64,000 nucleotides of DNA, from positions 1 through 64,000 of the forward strand of contig JAFGNU010000065.1 in NCBI GenBank assembly GCA_016926875.1, given 5' to 3'. A program made the translations under genes and the position numbers. How positions within the stretch are numbered: the stretch's first letter is position 1; each line of letters starts with the position of its first letter. This stretch comes from Anaerolineae bacterium (GTDB lineage: Bacteria; Chloroflexota; Anaerolineae; Aggregatilineales; Aggregatilineaceae). This document shows, in pieces, positions 62,589-64,000 of this stretch. The notes beneath the pieces are model-generated. The model had not been told where the DNA came from. It made no database searches and saw only the letters and a program-made list of their open reading frames with translations.

Positions 62589-63968
62589 GTGAGCGAGCGA
62601 TTGATGGATCAGAAAAAAACTCTCAGAACGTTTTATACCCTGATCTTGACACAAACCTTTTCGCTGATCGGCAGCCAGATGACCGGGCTGGCGGTCGCGA
62701 TCAAGGTTTTCAGCGACACCGACCAGGCGACCCCGCTGGCCGTGGCGTCGTTCCTGGGCACCCTGCCCCGCCTGGTATCCGCCGGGTTTGCGGGCGTGCT
62801 GGCCGACCGTTGGGATCGCCGGGTGGTGATGGCGATCTCGGATGCCGGGCAGGCGGTTGGTACGCTGCTGTTGATGATCAGCTTTGCGTCCGGCGAATTC
62901 CAGCTCTGGCACCTGTACGTGGTGATTTTGATCCAGTCCGTATTTGGCATGTTTCAAAGTCCGGCCTTTGAAGCATCGGTGACTATGCTGGTGCCGGACG
63001 AACACCGCGACCGGGCCAACGCCGTCCGCCAGCTTACCGGGCCGATGTCGGGCATTGTCGCGCCGATCCTGGCCGGGCTGCTGTTCACCGTCATCGGGGC
63101 GGTGGGCGTGATGGCAATTGACATATTCACCTTCGTAGTGGCTGTGATCGTTGTATTGTCGGTCCACATCCCCCGCCCGGAACAAACCGACGAAGGCCGC
63201 GCCATGCAGGGCAACATCTGGCAGGAGTCGGTCGCCGGGTTCCGCTACCTGTGGACGCGCAAGCGCCTGCTGCTGTTCCAGGCGCTGCATGTGTCGTTGG
63301 TGAACTTTTTGATCGGCGGGGCATTTGTGCTCAACACGCCATACATCATCACCATCACCGACAGCGAAGCCGCGCTTGGCACGTTAATGGGCGTCATGAG
63401 CGTTGGCGCGATTGTAGGCGGAGTGATCATGGGGGCCTGGGGCGGTACGCGCCCGCGCATTCACACTATCATGCCGGGGATCATCGCGTCAGGGCTGTGC
63501 CTGGCATTTTACGGCGTCAGCCGCAGCGCGGTGTCGATGGGCGCTTCGCTATTTTTGCTGATGCTGCCCATTCCCATGATCAACGCTGCGCTGATGTCGA
63601 TGATGCAGCTTAAGATTCCGCCGGATTTGCAGGGGCGCGTCTTTTCGGCATTACAGCAGGTGTCTATTCTGCTGAACCCGCTGGCCTACCTGCTCGCCGG
63701 GACGCTGGCGGATCATGTGTTTGAGCCAAGAGTCGGCGACGCAGGCTGGGACGTGGTCGAACCGTTGGTTGGCAGCCAGGCGGGATCGGGCATGGGGTTG
63801 ATCATGCTGGTGTGCGGTGTAAGCATCGCGGCGCTGACCGCGCTGGTCTACGCGCTGCCTGCCATCCAGCATATCGAGGCTATTCTGCCGGATTACAAGC
63901 CGGTCGCCGCCGTGCCACTCGATCAGGAAGCCGATGAACTCGCAGCAGCCGAACCTGCCGCACTCTAA
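62589..63968 (+). CDS. MFS transporter, second of a tandem pair
   Basis: A 459-residue protein starting at the GTG at 62589 (an ATG at 62604 is possible). Long stretches are identical to the preceding gene product, such as LRTFYTLILTQTFSLIGSQ, DRWDRRVVMAISDAGQAVG and VRQLTGPMSGIVAPILAGL. The second half differs more, in particular the helix 7-8 region (KRLLLFQALHVSLVNFLIGG instead of RPMLVLITAATLVNFFFNG). The pair arose by tandem duplication. A heterodimeric or divergent-substrate role is inference. Confidence 0.9.
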   Translation: MSERLMDQKKTLRTFYTLILTQTFSLIGSQMTGLAVAIKVFSDTDQATPLAVASFLGTLPRLVSAGFAGVLADRWDRRVVMAISDAGQAVGTLLLMISFASGEFQLWHLYVVILIQSVFGMFQSPAFEASVTMLVPDEHRDRANAVRQLTGPMSGIVAPILAGLLFTVIGAVGVMAIDIFTFVVAVIVVLSVHIPRPEQTDEGRAMQGNIWQESVAGFRYLWTRKRLLLFQALHVSLVNFLIGGAFVLNTPYIITITDSEAALGTLMGVMSVGAIVGGVIMGAWGGTRPRIHTIMPGIIASGLCLAFYGVSRSAVSMGASLFLLMLPIPMINAALMSMMQLKIPPDLQGRVFSALQQVSILLNPLAYLLAGTLADHVFEPRVGDAGWDVVEPLVGSQAGSGMGLIMLVCGVSIAALTALVYALPAIQHIEAILPDYKPVAAVPLDQEADELAAAEPAAL

Positions 63969-64000
63969 CCCACCGCTCTCAGGGGCAGCGCTGCATGGGC

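Noticed and set aside
63977-64000. Possible fourth copy of the double-hairpin repeat at the window end
   Set aside because: Only a short CAGGGGCAGCGCTGC-like piece is visible and it lacks the invariant core; the window ends too early to judge.
1-64000. CRISPR arrays, integrases or prophage genes
   Set aside because: I saw no regularly spaced direct repeats, no integrase or transposase wording, and no phage structural genes.

Overview
The window is about 59-60% GC by eye and packed with bacterial genes on both strands. It has sigma-70-type promoters, Shine-Dalgarno sites, lipobox lipoproteins and many genes of the kind seen together in Chloroflexota (Anaerolineae-like): a BTAD-type regulator, an HspR heat-shock repressor, a fused GlyQ-GlyS synthetase, a CsoR copper operon, RNase Y, M32 and M28 peptidases, and VIT/VWA and SUMF1/SH3 envelope proteins. 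The phylum is my inference from gene content. There is no rRNA, CRISPR array or recognisable transposase or phage.

Layout. 0-4.5 kb: two tRNA-Ser genes, a small membrane protein, a zinc-ribbon protein, a membrane J-domain protein, a YgjP-like metalloprotease and a BTAD regulator with a degenerate NTPase part. 4.5-15.7 kb: lipoprotein, dnaN, methyltransferase, two small membrane/PH proteins, a class A penicillin-binding protein, a SUMF1-SH3 protein, an M32 carboxypeptidase and a DHOD-like flavoprotein. 15.8-25.2 kb: aldo/keto reductase with rfbC, diaminopropionate ammonia-lyase with proline dehydrogenase, a lipoprotein, a VIT/VWA protein, an M28-like pseudoenzyme and a small hypothetical protein. 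25.3-29.3 kb: a minus-strand accessory block built round a NodU/CmcH-type carbamoyltransferase, with four small membrane proteins (one DUF5989, one a 38-residue miniature of it) and an SGNH-hydrolase-like protein. 29.5-39.2 kb: adenosine-specific kinase, M20 peptidase, cyclophilin, a DUF2007 protein, a THI5/NMT1-like ABC importer, a response regulator facing a GAF-PAS histidine kinase, and two envelope proteins.

39.2-45.4 kb: tRNA-Arg, the csoR-copZ-copA copper operon, a 680-base gene-free stretch rich in RNA structure, then recX and rny. 45.5-50 kb: hypothetical, AIM24, polytopic membrane protein, DUF3267 zincin and nadE. 49.8-54.7 kb: a heat-shock operon (cbpA-htrA-hspR) transcribed away from an ABC-F gene; the ABC-F gene has a long leader with a tiny reading frame and a terminator-like hairpin. 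54.7-64 kb: a membrane-anchored BMP-like protein, glyQS, a DUF4345 protein, cdd-recO, and two tandem MFS transporter paralogues.

The most promising points for novelty are the ABC-F leader (candidate attenuator), the structured 42.6-43.15 kb region with a pseudoknot and competing helices ahead of recX-rny, the carbamoyltransferase micro-operon with its miniature membrane proteins, and a dispersed double-hairpin repeat present three times.
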